Source: Pyxidicoccus fallax (GTDB lineage: Bacteria > Myxococcota > Myxococcia > Myxococcales > Myxococcaceae). Taken from it: a stretch of DNA of 55,518 nucleotides. The notes beneath the pieces were generated by a model. It saw nothing but the letters and a program-made list of their open reading frames with translations. It searched no databases and was not told the origin of the DNA. The stretch spans positions 1-55,518 of the forward strand of contig NZ_JABBJJ010000038.1 of assembly GCF_012933655.1 (NCBI RefSeq), written 5' to 3'. Positions within the stretch are counted from its first letter, which is position 1, and every line of letters begins with the position of its first letter. Made by a program: the position numbers and the translations under genes. Shown here piece by piece: positions 18,601-27,927 of the stretch.

Positions 18601-19069
18601 TGTCCACGCCCACGATGAGGCCCGAGTCCGTGAAGCCATAGGCGCCGTTGGGCGCGTGGTACGAGGCCACGTACGTCGTGTTGGCGGTGATGGACACCGG
18701 CGTGGCGAAGTTCACCTGCTGCCAGCCGGTGGCCGTCTCGTTGACGAAGGTGGCGGAGGCGAGCAGCTGCCCCGTGGCGCTCCACAGGTGGCCCACGTGG
18801 GTGCCGGTGTTGCCCGCGCCCTTGTAGAAGCGGATGCCGGTGATGTCGCCCGCCACGTCGGACGTGAACTTCACGCCCACTTCCACCGGGGCGGAGTCGT
18901 TCGTCACCGAGGGCACGGCGGGCGTGCTGAGGGGAGAGAAGAGGGAGAAGCTCGTCTGCGCGCGCGCGCTTCCGGGAGAGAGGGCGACGAGCGCCAACGC
19001 GAGCGCGGTGGCAACGCACCGGAGCAGGTGCTGGACGGCCCGGGGGGGCCGTGAGGGATGTGGGGTCAT
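15674..19069 (-). CDS. Secreted protein with three DUF4082 repeats and a deacetylase-like C-terminal region
   Basis: 1131-residue exported protein. A signal peptide (ATALALALVALSPGSARA) is followed by three tandem DUF4082 units of about 163 residues (coding roughly 18470-18950, 17960-18465 and 17450-17945), each with FYKGAGNTGTHVG and a WQQV segment. These are beta-rich modules seen in surface or carbohydrate-associated proteins. Then comes a Rossmann-like segment (about residues 520-640, VLLATDP...YRVLVLGE) resembling ThuA/GATase folds. Last is a region with VVVMTGDGHPG and HVNTGC that loosely resembles a NodB polysaccharide deacetylase, and a beta-rich tail. The start MTPHPS precedes the signal peptide and has AGGA upstream. 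Catalytic activity is unproven. Confidence 0.85.
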   Translation of the reverse strand: MTPHPSRPPRAVQHLLRCVATALALALVALSPGSARAQTSFSLFSPLSTPAVPSVTNDSAPVEVGVKFTSDVAGDITGIRFYKGAGNTGTHVGHLWSATGQLLASATFVNETATGWQQVNFATPVSITANTTYVASYHAPNGAYGFTDSGLIVGVDSPPLHALPGGTTAGGNGVFQYGASGTFPTGSFRNSNYWVDVVFRPAPPVSIWPATATPAIASVTNDSRPVEVGVKFRTSITGNVVGVRFYKGAGNTGTHVGHLWSANGQLLASATFVNETATGWQQVTFSTPVAIAANATYVASYHAPNGAYAFDDAGLVNGVSNPPVTALPGPANGGNGVYSYGPSGTFPTGSFGDSNYWVDVLFQATGALPPAPPPPGNTFTLFPVSATPGLATANDTAATEVGVKFRSDMDGQVKGVRFYKGAGNTGTHVGNLWSASGQLLASATFVNETATGWQQVLFASPVSITAGTTYVASYFAPVGGYSADLGGLTNGVSSPPLHALPGSTTSGGNGVYAYGPVSSFPTSSYQNANYWVDVIFESNGPPPRPGVTGSGPVLLATDPANHFTDYLKEILKAEGIASFATTDAGNIGASVSLNDYRVLVLGETTLSAAQVTLVTNWVNAGGSLIAMRPAANLNALLGLNPSTGTLSEGYLLLDTTQAPGAGLTAETMQYHGAADLHTLAAGTRAVATLYSNATTATSYAAVTLRAVGSGTAISFAYDLAKSVILTRQGNPAWQGQNRDGSNIGPGARANDMFYGNASFDPRPDWVNMSKVQIPQADEQQRLLANMLHQTSTVPLPRLWYFPSAKKAVVVMTGDGHPGGATVQRWQAYQNASPAGCNVANWECVRGTVYDFVGGLTTTQATAYEAQGFEYALHVNTGCADYTAATLDPNFFTPQLASFAASYPGVPAPSTNRTHCIVFSDWATQPKVSLRHGIRMDTNYYYWPDYWVQDRPGLFTGSGLAMRFADVDGTPIDVYQLATQMTDESGQTYPLHIDTLLANALGPKGYYGAFNANMHVDADPSAGASGSAAIVASARREGVSVITARQLLEWLDAREATQVSSVAFSGTALTFTVATPARNLSLMVPTRTATGRTLVSVSRNGTPVTTVPQTIKGVGFAFINGAQAGTYTATYN
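17450..18950 (-). repeat. Three DUF4082-coding tandem repeats
   Basis: About 490-bp units with near-identical DNA blocks recurring around 17790, 18305 and 18795, for example the plus-strand block GTGCCGGTGTTGCCCGCGCC. They encode the repeated domains of the secreted protein, so this is a recent-looking internal duplication rather than a mobile repeat. Confidence 0.8.
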
Positions 19070-19101
19070 CGGGACGTTCCTGATGGGGGGAGTCGTGCTG
19101 C

Positions 19102-19124
19102 TTCGCGGCCGGACTGGCCGCGAA
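19102..19124. repeat. Perfect inverted repeat in the leader of the DUF4082 gene
   Basis: Arms TTCGCGGCC and GGCCGCGAA separated by 5 nt, 33-55 nt upstream of the ATG at 19069. It could be an mRNA hairpin or an operator; no regulator is adjacent. Confidence 0.4.
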
Positions 19125-19254
19125 TCCCCATCTATCCGGGTGTTTGCTCCGTCCACAATGACACAGAGGGGTGACAGGCCCGGACGGCGCCCGTCAGTGC
19201 CACCTCATGCAACTTTTGCCACCCCGTTGCGGAGAAGGGGGGGCTTGACGGACG

Positions 19255-20667
<1,413 letters not shown>

Positions 20668-20830
20668 GGGGGGCGGAACATGCCACGTTTCGTATTCCCT
20701 CCCAGCGCCGCCGAGCGAACTCCCTGTCGCCGTCCGGACGGTCGTCACTCAATTGGAATCCCAACGAGTCACGCGTGACGTGGACGCGTCGCGTCAGCCG
20801 GGGTGTGTCAGGTGAAGGGGGACCCCGGAG

Positions 20831-20842
20831 TAGGTTGGCCGA
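20831..20842 (+). promoter_or_regulatory. Candidate leaderless promoter (-10 TAGGTT)
   Basis: TAGGTT lies exactly 6 nt before the ATG at 20843 and there is no ribosome site, the arrangement expected when transcription starts at the A of ATG. Confidence 0.35.
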
Positions 20843-22510
20843 ATGTCCCGCTACTACTTCGCCTCGGAGTCACACGGGGTCGGCGTCGAGGTCGACCTCT
20901 CCTCGCAGGTGCTCGCGCTCGAGGCGGAGGACCCGAGGAGGTCCTGGCGGGTGCGCCCGCTGCCGCACCTGGGCCCGACGCTGCCCGGCCTGCAGGCGCA
21001 CTGGACGTGGACGCCGGCCATGGCCTTCGTGCTCAAGGCGAAGGCCTTCGATGACGGGCTGTACGCCGCCGTCGAGTTGCTGGCGCAGGAGGGCACGCCC
21101 CGGCTGCCGGGCAAGCGGGAGCTCCTCCGGGGGCTGCACCAGGTGCTGCGGCCGCACTGGCGGCCCGAGGCCACGGACCCGTTGAAGTCCGCGCTGGTCC
21201 TCATCCAGTCCGCGCTGTCGATGACGGAAGCGGTGGAGGAGTCCGAGCGGAAGCTCCGCCTCCTGACGATGCAGGCCGTGAAGGACTTCGAGTCCCAGGA
21301 AGGCGCGTCCAAGCCCCTGGGCTTCTATTCCTGGAGCCCCCGCCTCCAAGGGGTGTTCAAGCAGGACCGCATGCTCCAGGGCGAGCTGTCGCGCGATGTG
21401 GCCGAGGCGCTGCTCGGCGCGCTCCAGTCGGATGAGCGCCTGATGACGGCCTGGCGGAAGCATCTGCGGCTGCCGGCGCGGCTGACCAATCCGCTGGCGA
21501 AGCCGGCCCTGGACGAGGAGGGCCTCTACCGCTGCTTCCTCCCGCCCTCGGACTCGCACGAGGGGCGGCTCGTGAAGAAGCTGTTCGCGGTGAAGGCGCC
21601 ACCCGAGGGCTTCCAGCTCGTCGACGAGCTCATCAAGTGGCTTCGCCTGGGCCGGCTCGACAGCACGCCGACGCCCGAGTCCGGTTGGTATGACCATCAA
21701 TTCCACGCGCTGGTGCCCTTCGTGGTGCCCGAGAAGATGCCGGAGGCGGCGCGGGTGCGCTTCGGGCGCCACTACCGTGCCGAGCTGGAGGCGCAGTTCC
21801 GCGCGGGCTTCGCGCTGACGCGGGAGACGCACATCAAGCAACTGGAGACCCCCGCCGCGGGGGCCGGAGGCCCGCCGCCCATCATCATCGAGCCCCGTCT
21901 GTCCATCGAGCCGCTCGCCGAGTTCTACCGGCGGCGCGCGGACGCGTACCGCTTCGTACGCGAGGTGCTGGGAGAGCACCTGGGCGAGGAGGCACTGGCC
22001 GACGCCCGGCGCGTGCTGCCCGGAGGCGTCTCGGAGGAGCCGCTGCTCGACGAGCTGGTGTGGATGGAGCAGCTCTTCCGCGGGGCGCATGCCATCGTCC
22101 GGCAGGAGCTGGGGTTCGGCGAGCCCGGCGCGGGCCTGCTGCCCGCGGCGGGGCTGACGCGGCGCTGGCTCCGCCAGTGGACGAAGGACGCGGACATGTC
22201 CCGGGACCCTCGCTGCGTGGTGCCCCTGTTCTTCGACGCCGAGCGCCAGAAGATGAAGGTGCTCGCCGTGCTGGGGTTCCAGCCCGCCATCGTGCAGGCG
22301 ATGTTCGAGCGACAGCCCCAGGTCACCCTGCATGGGGCGCGCGGGGACATCGGCGCCCACGACATCGACTTCGGCGCTTCGCAGTACCTCACTGTCTGCC
22401 CCGTGAGCGCGGAGCTGTATGTGTCCCGCGTGCCGGACCGCGCGGAGTTCCAGGCGCTCTGTGCCGAGCAAGGCACGACACAGGCCATCCTGGAGGCCTT
22501 GCAGCGCTGA
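20843..22510 (+). CDS. Uncharacterised 555-residue cytoplasmic protein
   Basis: I do not recognise this protein. It has no signal peptide or membrane span and is mixed alpha/beta. It opens MSRYYFASESHGVGVEVDL. A Pro-rich break with PPPIIIEP lies near residue 350. A C-terminal block reads VVPLFFDAERQKMKVLAVLGFQP. Coding is supported by strong third-position GC bias over the full length. It is divergent from sdaA and has no ribosome site; a TAGGTT six bases before the ATG suggests leaderless translation. No operon partner: the next gene is convergent. Confidence 0.7.
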   Translation: MSRYYFASESHGVGVEVDLSSQVLALEAEDPRRSWRVRPLPHLGPTLPGLQAHWTWTPAMAFVLKAKAFDDGLYAAVELLAQEGTPRLPGKRELLRGLHQVLRPHWRPEATDPLKSALVLIQSALSMTEAVEESERKLRLLTMQAVKDFESQEGASKPLGFYSWSPRLQGVFKQDRMLQGELSRDVAEALLGALQSDERLMTAWRKHLRLPARLTNPLAKPALDEEGLYRCFLPPSDSHEGRLVKKLFAVKAPPEGFQLVDELIKWLRLGRLDSTPTPESGWYDHQFHALVPFVVPEKMPEAARVRFGRHYRAELEAQFRAGFALTRETHIKQLETPAAGAGGPPPIIIEPRLSIEPLAEFYRRRADAYRFVREVLGEHLGEEALADARRVLPGGVSEEPLLDELVWMEQLFRGAHAIVRQELGFGEPGAGLLPAAGLTRRWLRQWTKDADMSRDPRCVVPLFFDAERQKMKVLAVLGFQPAIVQAMFERQPQVTLHGARGDIGAHDIDFGASQYLTVCPVSAELYVSRVPDRAEFQALCAEQGTTQAILEALQR

Positions 22511-22530
22511 CGGACCGGGGGAGCCGGGGC

Positions 22531-23875
22531 TCAGGCCACGGCCCGCTTCGGAGCGTCCGCGTCGGGCCTTGCTTCGGGAGCGGCCCCGCGTTCCTCCTCG
22601 AGGAGGGCGAGCGTCTTGCGGTACTCAGGGGCCTCGGCCACCTTGGTCAGCTCGAACTCGCCGTGATGCTCGTTCACGGCTCGGGCAATCTCATCGAGCG
22701 ACACGCGGAAGAACTCCTTCCGCTCGTTGATGCGATTGACGCGGCGGGTGGCGAAGGTGCGGTGCAGGGCCGTCTCCAGCGCCGGTGCGTCCGAGGTCCG
22801 GATGATGGCGTGGACGTCGAATTCGAAAGGCACCGACGCATCCCCCAGCTCATCGATGCGGTCCTGGGGGACGAGTCGTCGCGTCATGCCAATCTTGAAG
22901 ACGTCCTCTCCGAAGGAGCCGATGTTGGAGATGACGTAGACGTGGCCCGTGCGCGTCAGTTGGGCCTGGGAGATGGCCCGGGCGCGCTCCTGGTCCTCGG
23001 CCACCCGGCGCTCCAGCTCCGCGATGCGCTCGAGGAGCTTCTCCTGCTCCGTGCCCTTGCTCTTCTCGTACTCGGCGCGGGCCTTGCGGAGGGCCTCTTC
23101 ATCGCGCCGAGCCTCGCGCTCGGCCTCGAGCTTCGCCCGCTCCAGCTCACGCTGGGCCGTCTCTTCCTCGCGCATCTGCTCACGGATGCGCTTCTGCTCC
23201 TCCTTCTCCTCGTGCAGCTTCTCCTCGTACTCGTGAGCCAGGCGCAGTTCTTCCAGCTTCAGGTCCACGTACTCGTCGGAGATGAAGCACTGCTGGATTT
23301 CGGTGAGGCCGCTGATGGCCTCCGCCGCCTTCTGGATGCGCGCCTCCATGGCCTTGATGTTCTTGTAGGTCACCTTGGCAACGCAGGCGTCCGCCTCGCC
23401 GTTGAAGGCGCGGAGCATCAACTTCAAGGTGCGCTCCGTCTGCTTGCGGCCTTCCGACTTGCTGCCGTTGACCTCCCACTCGATGCGGCAGAAGGCGGCC
23501 TTCCGGTCCTTCAGCATGGCCTTCTGCTGATTCCGGATGGACTCCAGGCGGAGCTCGTACTTCTCCCCGCGCTTCGAGCTCGGTCCGCTCGGAGCGTGCC
23601 TGCTGGCGCCGGGCCTCCATTTCACGGATGGCCGTGTCGGCCTCTTCCCTGCGGCGGGACAGTTCCTCCGCGACCCGTTTCTGCTCCAGGACGAGCGTCC
23701 GCGCGGACTCCTCTTTCGCGCGCTCCAATTCGCCCAGGACGCGCTGGCGCTCCGCCTCGACGTCGAGCACCGGCCGGAAACGCTTCTTCAACGCCTGGAG
23801 CCGCGAGAAGGTGGCGGCCAGAAGCCCCGACAGCAAGAGACTCAAGAGTGCCAGCACCACGGTGTCAGGCCGCAT
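22531..23875 (-). pseudogene. DUF4041 / GIY-YIG (T5orf172) protein, frameshifted
   Basis: Two overlapping frames make one family-like protein. The first (ATG 23875, GGGGGAAGT upstream) gives a membrane segment (TVVLALLSLLLSGLLAATF) and a coiled coil ending RSERTELEAR. The second, one base out, continues EKYELRLESIRNQQ through DUF4041 and a long charged coiled coil, to a GIY-YIG-like domain (HVYVISN...FKIGMTRR, ETALHRTF, KEFFRV) and a stop at 22531. Removing one G from the minus-strand GGGG run at 23565-23568 joins them into 447 residues without a gap. This is either a sequencing indel, a true inactivation, or frameshifting. Such proteins occur in phage and genomic islands, and their role is poorly known. 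Confidence 0.75.
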
Positions 23876-23978
23876 CGACTTCCCCCGGGAAGAGCCTGCT
23901 CACCGGCGGCGGGCTCGGCCCGAGCCCTTCACCGGCGAGAGGGAAGCCACGGTGAATCGAGGCGAGAGGGACGGCCAT

Positions 23979-24003
23979 ACCCCTGGAGGATGAGCCCAGG
24001 GGT
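23979..24003 (-). terminator. Hairpin downstream of the metal ATPase gene
   Basis: 8-bp perfect arms ACCCCTGG and CCAGGGGT around a 9-nt loop, about 40 nt past the stop at 24042. There is no strong U tract. A second GC-rich hairpin (GGGCTCG/CGAGCCC, 23911-23927) lies further on. Confidence 0.35.
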
Positions 24004-24041
24004 GTTGACAGCGCGGGGCTGGCTCTTCCAGACGAAGGTGG

Positions 24042-26927
24042 TCAGCCTGCGACGGGCTTCACGCTCACGGTCGGCTCCGGCGCGGCCTTCATGGCCTGGG
24101 GCCGGATGGCGAGCAGGCGCAGGCCGTTGGCGACGACGAGGAGCGTGCTGCCCTCGTGGAGCACCACGGCGTGGCTGATCTGCGTGAGGCCGAAGACGGC
24201 GGCGATGATGAGGATGCCGCTGATGCCCAGCGAGATGACCAGGTTCTGCTGCATCACCGCCGTGGCCTGACGCGCCAGCCCCAGCGCGAAGGGGAGCCGG
24301 GACAGGTCGTCGCTCATCAGCACCACGTCCGCCGTCTCCAACGCCGCGTCCGAGCCCGCGCCGCCCATGGCCACGCCCACCGCCGCCGCGGCGAGCGCGG
24401 GCGCGTCGTTGACGCCGTCGCCCACCATGGCCACCGAGCCCTTGCGGCCCATCTCGCGGACCGCCGTCACCTTGTCGGCGGGCATCAGCGGCGCGCGCGC
24501 CTCGTCCAGCCCCACCTGCGCGGCGATGGACTTCGCCACCCGCGCGTTGTCGCCGGAGAGCATCACCGTGCGCTCGATGCCGGAGTCCTTGAGCGTGTGC
24601 ACGACGTGCCGCGCGCCCGGCCGCAGCGTGTCCGCCATGCCGAGCACCCCGAGGTAGCGCCCCGCCTTGCGCACCACCATCGTCGTCTGGCCCGCCTCCT
24701 CCAGCCGGTCCACCTGCGCGGAGATGTCCGCCGGTACCGGCTGCCCCTCGAAGAGGGCGAGGTTGCCCACGTCCACCTGCGCGTCACCCACCTTCGCGCG
24801 GATGCCCTTGCCGTGGATGGCCTCCAAATCACTGCCCGCCGGAGCGTGGATGCCGCCCTCGGCCGCCGCCTCCACCACCGCCTTGGCCAGCGGGTGCGCG
24901 GAGAGGGCCTCCACGGACGCGGCCGTGCCGAGCAGCTCCTCGCGCGACACTCCCTCCGCCGGAGCGGTGGTGAGCAGCTTGGGACGGCCCACCGTCAGGG
25001 TGCCCGTCTTGTCGAAGGCGATGGCGTTCACCTTCGCCAGCAGCTCCAGGTAGATGCCGCCCTTCACCAGCACGCCGCCGCGCGCCGCCGCCGCCACCGC
25101 GGAGAGCACCGCCGACGGTGTGGAGATGGCCAGCGCGCACGGCGAGGCCGCCACCAGCAGCGCCACCGCGCGGAGGATGGCCTCCTTCACCGGCGTGCCC
25201 AGGAGGATGAGCACCACGGGGAAGACCAGCGCGCCAATCATCACCAGCGGGGCCACGGTGCGCTCCAGCCGCTGCGCGAAGCGCTGGTTGGGGCCCTTCT
25301 GGGCCTCGGCCTCCGCCACCATGTCCACCACGCGCGCGAGCACCGACTCGGAGGACAGGCGGGTGACCTCCACCTCCAGCATGCCCTCGCAGTTGATGGT
25401 GCCGGAGAACACCTCGTCGCCCGGCTTCTTGGGGACGGGAATGGACTCGCCCGTAATCGCCGCCTGCTCCAGCGAGCTCCTGCCCTCGCGGATGATGCCG
25501 TCCAGCGCGACGCGGTCGCCGGGGCGCACGACGATGCGCTCGCCGCGCTGCACCTCGCCCACCGGGACTTCGACGACGTCACCGCCGCGGCGCACGCGTG
25601 CCACCTCGGGACGGAGCGCGCCGAGCGACTCGATGGAGCGCCGCGCGCGGTCCATGGCCCGGTGCTCCAGCGCGTGGCCCGCGCCGAAGAGGAAGAGGAG
25701 GAAGGCGCCCTCGAACCAGGCGCCCAGCACCGCCGCGCCCAGGGCCGCCACCACCATCATCGTCTCGATGTCGATGCGCAGCTGGAAGAGCGACTTCACC
25801 GAGCCGCGGATGGCGAAGAAGCCGCCGGTGGCCATGGACAGGGCCCAGACCAGGGTGGGCACCAGCGCGGGCAGTTGCGTGAAGCGCTCCAGCAGCCAGC
25901 CGGCGACGAGCAGCACGCCGGAGACGACCACCAGCGGCATCTCCAGCTTGGGCCCGAGGCCTCCACCGTGCGCGTGGTGCGAGCAGGCGTGCCCCTGCAT
26001 GGGCACCTCCAGCGCGTACCCGAGCGCCTTCGCCTTGGCCTCCACGTCCTTCAGCGTGATTTCCTCGCTGTCGTACTCCACGACGAGGCGCTCGCTGGCG
26101 TACGCCACGCTCGCGGAGAGGACGCCCTTCAGCTTTCCGAGGCCGGTCTCGATGGTGGTCGCCGCGTCGCCGGACTCCATGCCGCGTACGAACCACGTCT
26201 GATTCTTGTAGCGCTCGGCGACCTCGGCGCCGGTGCGCTGCGCGGCGGTGAGGAGCTGCGACGCGCTCACCACCTCCGGCTTGTAGTGGATGCAGACCTC
26301 CGCGTGGCCCGCGTCGCGGCGGAGGTGCACCTCGGTGACGCCTCGGTGCGCCTCCAGCGCGGCCTCCAGCTTCTGGAAGCGGCCGACGTCGTCCGTCTCG
26401 CCGGGCAGCGCGCCCTCCAGGTCGAGCTGGAGCGCCACGCCCCCGCCCTCCGCGGGCCGGTGCCCGGGAGGACGGATGCGCTTGGGCTTCGGGTGATGGT
26501 GGTGCCCGTGGTCGTGGTCGTGGTCACACCCGGGACCATGCTCGTGCGCGTGGGCGTGGCCATGACCGTGGTCGTGGTCATGGCCATGGCTACAGCCCGG
26601 GCCGTGCACGTGCTTCTCGCCGTGCCCGTGGTCATGCGCATGGTCGTGGCCATGGTCATGACCGTGGTCGTGCTTGCAGCCCGGTCCGTGGACGTGCTTC
26701 TCCGCCTTCGCGGGACCGATGATCTTCAGCTCCTTGAAGGACAACTTCCCAGCGGGCTTCACCGCGGCCAGGGTGGGGCCGTGGTCGTGCTTGCAGCCCG
26801 GCCCGTGGACGTGGGGCTCGCCATGCCCGTGGCCATGACCATGGTCGTGGTCATGCGCGTGGTCATGCTTGCAGCCCGGCCCATGGACATGGGCTGACTG
26901 CTCACCGCTCTTCTTCGGCTCGGACAT
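24042..26927 (-). CDS. P1B-4-type heavy-metal ATPase with His/Cys-repeat N-terminus
   Basis: Inner-membrane metal exporter, 961 residues. Core motifs are all present: AITGESIP (actuator), DKTGTLT (phosphorylated Asp), SAHPLAKAVV (HP locus) and GDGVNDAP. The transmembrane metal site reads SPC (VAASPCALAIS) with HEGST in the last membrane pair. These mark subgroup P1B-4 (Co/Zn/Cd/Fe exporters of the CoaT/CtpD type) rather than CPC-type ZntA. The first about 165 residues contain five HGPGC repeats amid long His-Asp-Gly runs, then two HMA-like folds without CxxC. Last gene of a four-gene run, 19 nt behind a vWA gene. Start MSEPKK has AGGA upstream. Confidence 0.92.
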   Translation of the reverse strand: MSEPKKSGEQSAHVHGPGCKHDHAHDHDHGHGHGHGEPHVHGPGCKHDHGPTLAAVKPAGKLSFKELKIIGPAKAEKHVHGPGCKHDHGHDHGHDHAHDHGHGEKHVHGPGCSHGHDHDHGHGHAHAHEHGPGCDHDHDHGHHHHPKPKRIRPPGHRPAEGGGVALQLDLEGALPGETDDVGRFQKLEAALEAHRGVTEVHLRRDAGHAEVCIHYKPEVVSASQLLTAAQRTGAEVAERYKNQTWFVRGMESGDAATTIETGLGKLKGVLSASVAYASERLVVEYDSEEITLKDVEAKAKALGYALEVPMQGHACSHHAHGGGLGPKLEMPLVVVSGVLLVAGWLLERFTQLPALVPTLVWALSMATGGFFAIRGSVKSLFQLRIDIETMMVVAALGAAVLGAWFEGAFLLFLFGAGHALEHRAMDRARRSIESLGALRPEVARVRRGGDVVEVPVGEVQRGERIVVRPGDRVALDGIIREGRSSLEQAAITGESIPVPKKPGDEVFSGTINCEGMLEVEVTRLSSESVLARVVDMVAEAEAQKGPNQRFAQRLERTVAPLVMIGALVFPVVLILLGTPVKEAILRAVALLVAASPCALAISTPSAVLSAVAAAARGGVLVKGGIYLELLAKVNAIAFDKTGTLTVGRPKLLTTAPAEGVSREELLGTAASVEALSAHPLAKAVVEAAAEGGIHAPAGSDLEAIHGKGIRAKVGDAQVDVGNLALFEGQPVPADISAQVDRLEEAGQTTMVVRKAGRYLGVLGMADTLRPGARHVVHTLKDSGIERTVMLSGDNARVAKSIAAQVGLDEARAPLMPADKVTAVREMGRKGSVAMVGDGVNDAPALAAAAVGVAMGGAGSDAALETADVVLMSDDLSRLPFALGLARQATAVMQQNLVISLGISGILIIAAVFGLTQISHAVVLHEGSTLLVVANGLRLLAIRPQAMKAAPEPTVSVKPVAG
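26500..26895 (-). repeat. His/Cys-rich coding minisatellite (HGPGC units)
   Basis: Five imperfect units encoding HVHGPGC(K/S)H or HEHGPGC, joined by His-Asp/His-Gly dipeptide runs, within the N-terminus of the metal ATPase. Plus-strand cores such as TTGCAGCCCGGCCC recur at about 26670, 26790 and 26870. Confidence 0.85.
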
Positions 26928-26946
26928 GGCGTCGTGATTCCTGAGG

Positions 26947-27927
26947 CTAGTGGCGGTGGCCGCCGTGCTTGCGGGAGGGCGCGGGGGCGGGGGCACGCAC
27001 CGGCTCGGGCTCGTGCTCTTCCTCCTCCTCGTGGTGGTCCTCGTCCTCGTGCTCCTCGGGGATGGGCTGGGTGAACTTCTGTCCCGCCACCTCCAGGGTG
27101 AAGGCCTTGCACGTGGGAGGGACGTCGAACTCGAGCACCGCCGGCAGCCGGCCCTCGTACGACTTCAGGACCTTGCCCTGCTCGTCGTAGATGGTGCCGC
27201 CCGCCGCGACGGTCATCGTCTCGTCCACCAGCACCGCCACCAGCTCCGCCATCTCTTCCATGCGGTGGGTGATGCGGTGGCACCACAGGTGGCCCACGCC
27301 CGGGTACTTCTCGTGGGAGATCTCCTCCATCTGCTCCTCATCCACCTGGTCGCCCACGCCGACGAGCACGAAGTTCATCCGGGGCAGGCGGCCGGCCGCG
27401 ATTTCCTTCGCCACCTGGGTGGCGTAGGCGCGCACGTCGTTGCCGTCGGACAGCTGCGAGTCGGTGATGATGACCGCGAGGCCCCGGCGCGCGCCGTGCT
27501 GCACCTGCTGCTTCATGTGGGCCACGAAGTCGCGCAGCACCGGCAGCATCACCGTGGCCTTGCCGTAGAAGCGCGGCCCCGGGAAGCGGAAGTCCTTCGC
27601 CTGCACGGCGGTGAGGTCCCCCACCTGCTCCAGCTGGCTGCCGTCGCCCGTGGCCCAGTAGGCCACGCGCACCACGCCGTCCCGGTCCTTGGAGGCGAGG
27701 TACTCCAGCATCCACCGCATCTCCGGTTCGACCTGGTTCTTCACGGGTGCCAGCTTCGCCAGCACGCCGCGAGGCCCGTACTCGTCCTCCATGCTCGCCG
27801 AGCCGTCCATGTAGAGGGCCACGTCCAGCCCCTCCACCGTCGGGTCATGCAGCAGCGTGGCGACGACCTTGTTCCCCATCCGGTGCACGTCCGAGAACGG
27901 ACGCACGATGACTTCGTGGCCGGCCAT
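26947..27927 (-). CDS. vWA-domain protein with acidic/His tail (second of tandem pair)
   Basis: 326 residues, cytoplasmic. A von Willebrand A domain (about residues 25-230) has an intact MIDAS: DVALYMDGSASM gives DxSxS and VIITDSQLSD the later Asp. The C-terminal domain ends in a Glu/Asp/His-rich tail (EEHEDEDHHEEEEEHEPEP... RKHGGHRH), a likely metal sponge. Clearly paralogous to the gene at 27927-28862; its ATG overlaps that stop (TGATG), so the two are translationally coupled. The metal ATPase follows 19 nt later. vWA proteins typically scaffold or present partners in a metal-dependent way; the specific role here is unknown. Confidence 0.85.
   Translation of the reverse strand: MAGHEVIVRPFSDVHRMGNKVVATLLHDPTVEGLDVALYMDGSASMEDEYGPRGVLAKLAPVKNQVEPEMRWMLEYLASKDRDGVVRVAYWATGDGSQLEQVGDLTAVQAKDFRFPGPRFYGKATVMLPVLRDFVAHMKQQVQHGARRGLAVIITDSQLSDGNDVRAYATQVAKEIAAGRLPRMNFVLVGVGDQVDEEQMEEISHEKYPGVGHLWCHRITHRMEEMAELVAVLVDETMTVAAGGTIYDEQGKVLKSYEGRLPAVLEFDVPPTCKAFTLEVAGQKFTQPIPEEHEDEDHHEEEEEHEPEPVRAPAPAPSRKHGGHRH

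Noticed and set aside
17450..18950. Possible mobile or CRISPR repeats
   Set aside because: The repeats are in phase with three protein domains, and no transposase or target-site duplications are present.
19200..19240. Sigma-54-like TGGCA...TTGCA upstream of the DUF4082 gene (minus strand)
   Set aside because: The GG and GC elements are separated by 8 rather than the required 10 bases.
26500..26895. Possible CRISPR array
   Set aside because: Repeats are irregular in length and spacing and translate to in-frame His/Cys motifs of the ATPase.
24156..26897. 913-codon plus-strand frame over the metal ATPase
   Set aside because: Antisense shadow: His/Arg-rich, no recognisable segment, while the minus strand has every P-type ATPase motif.
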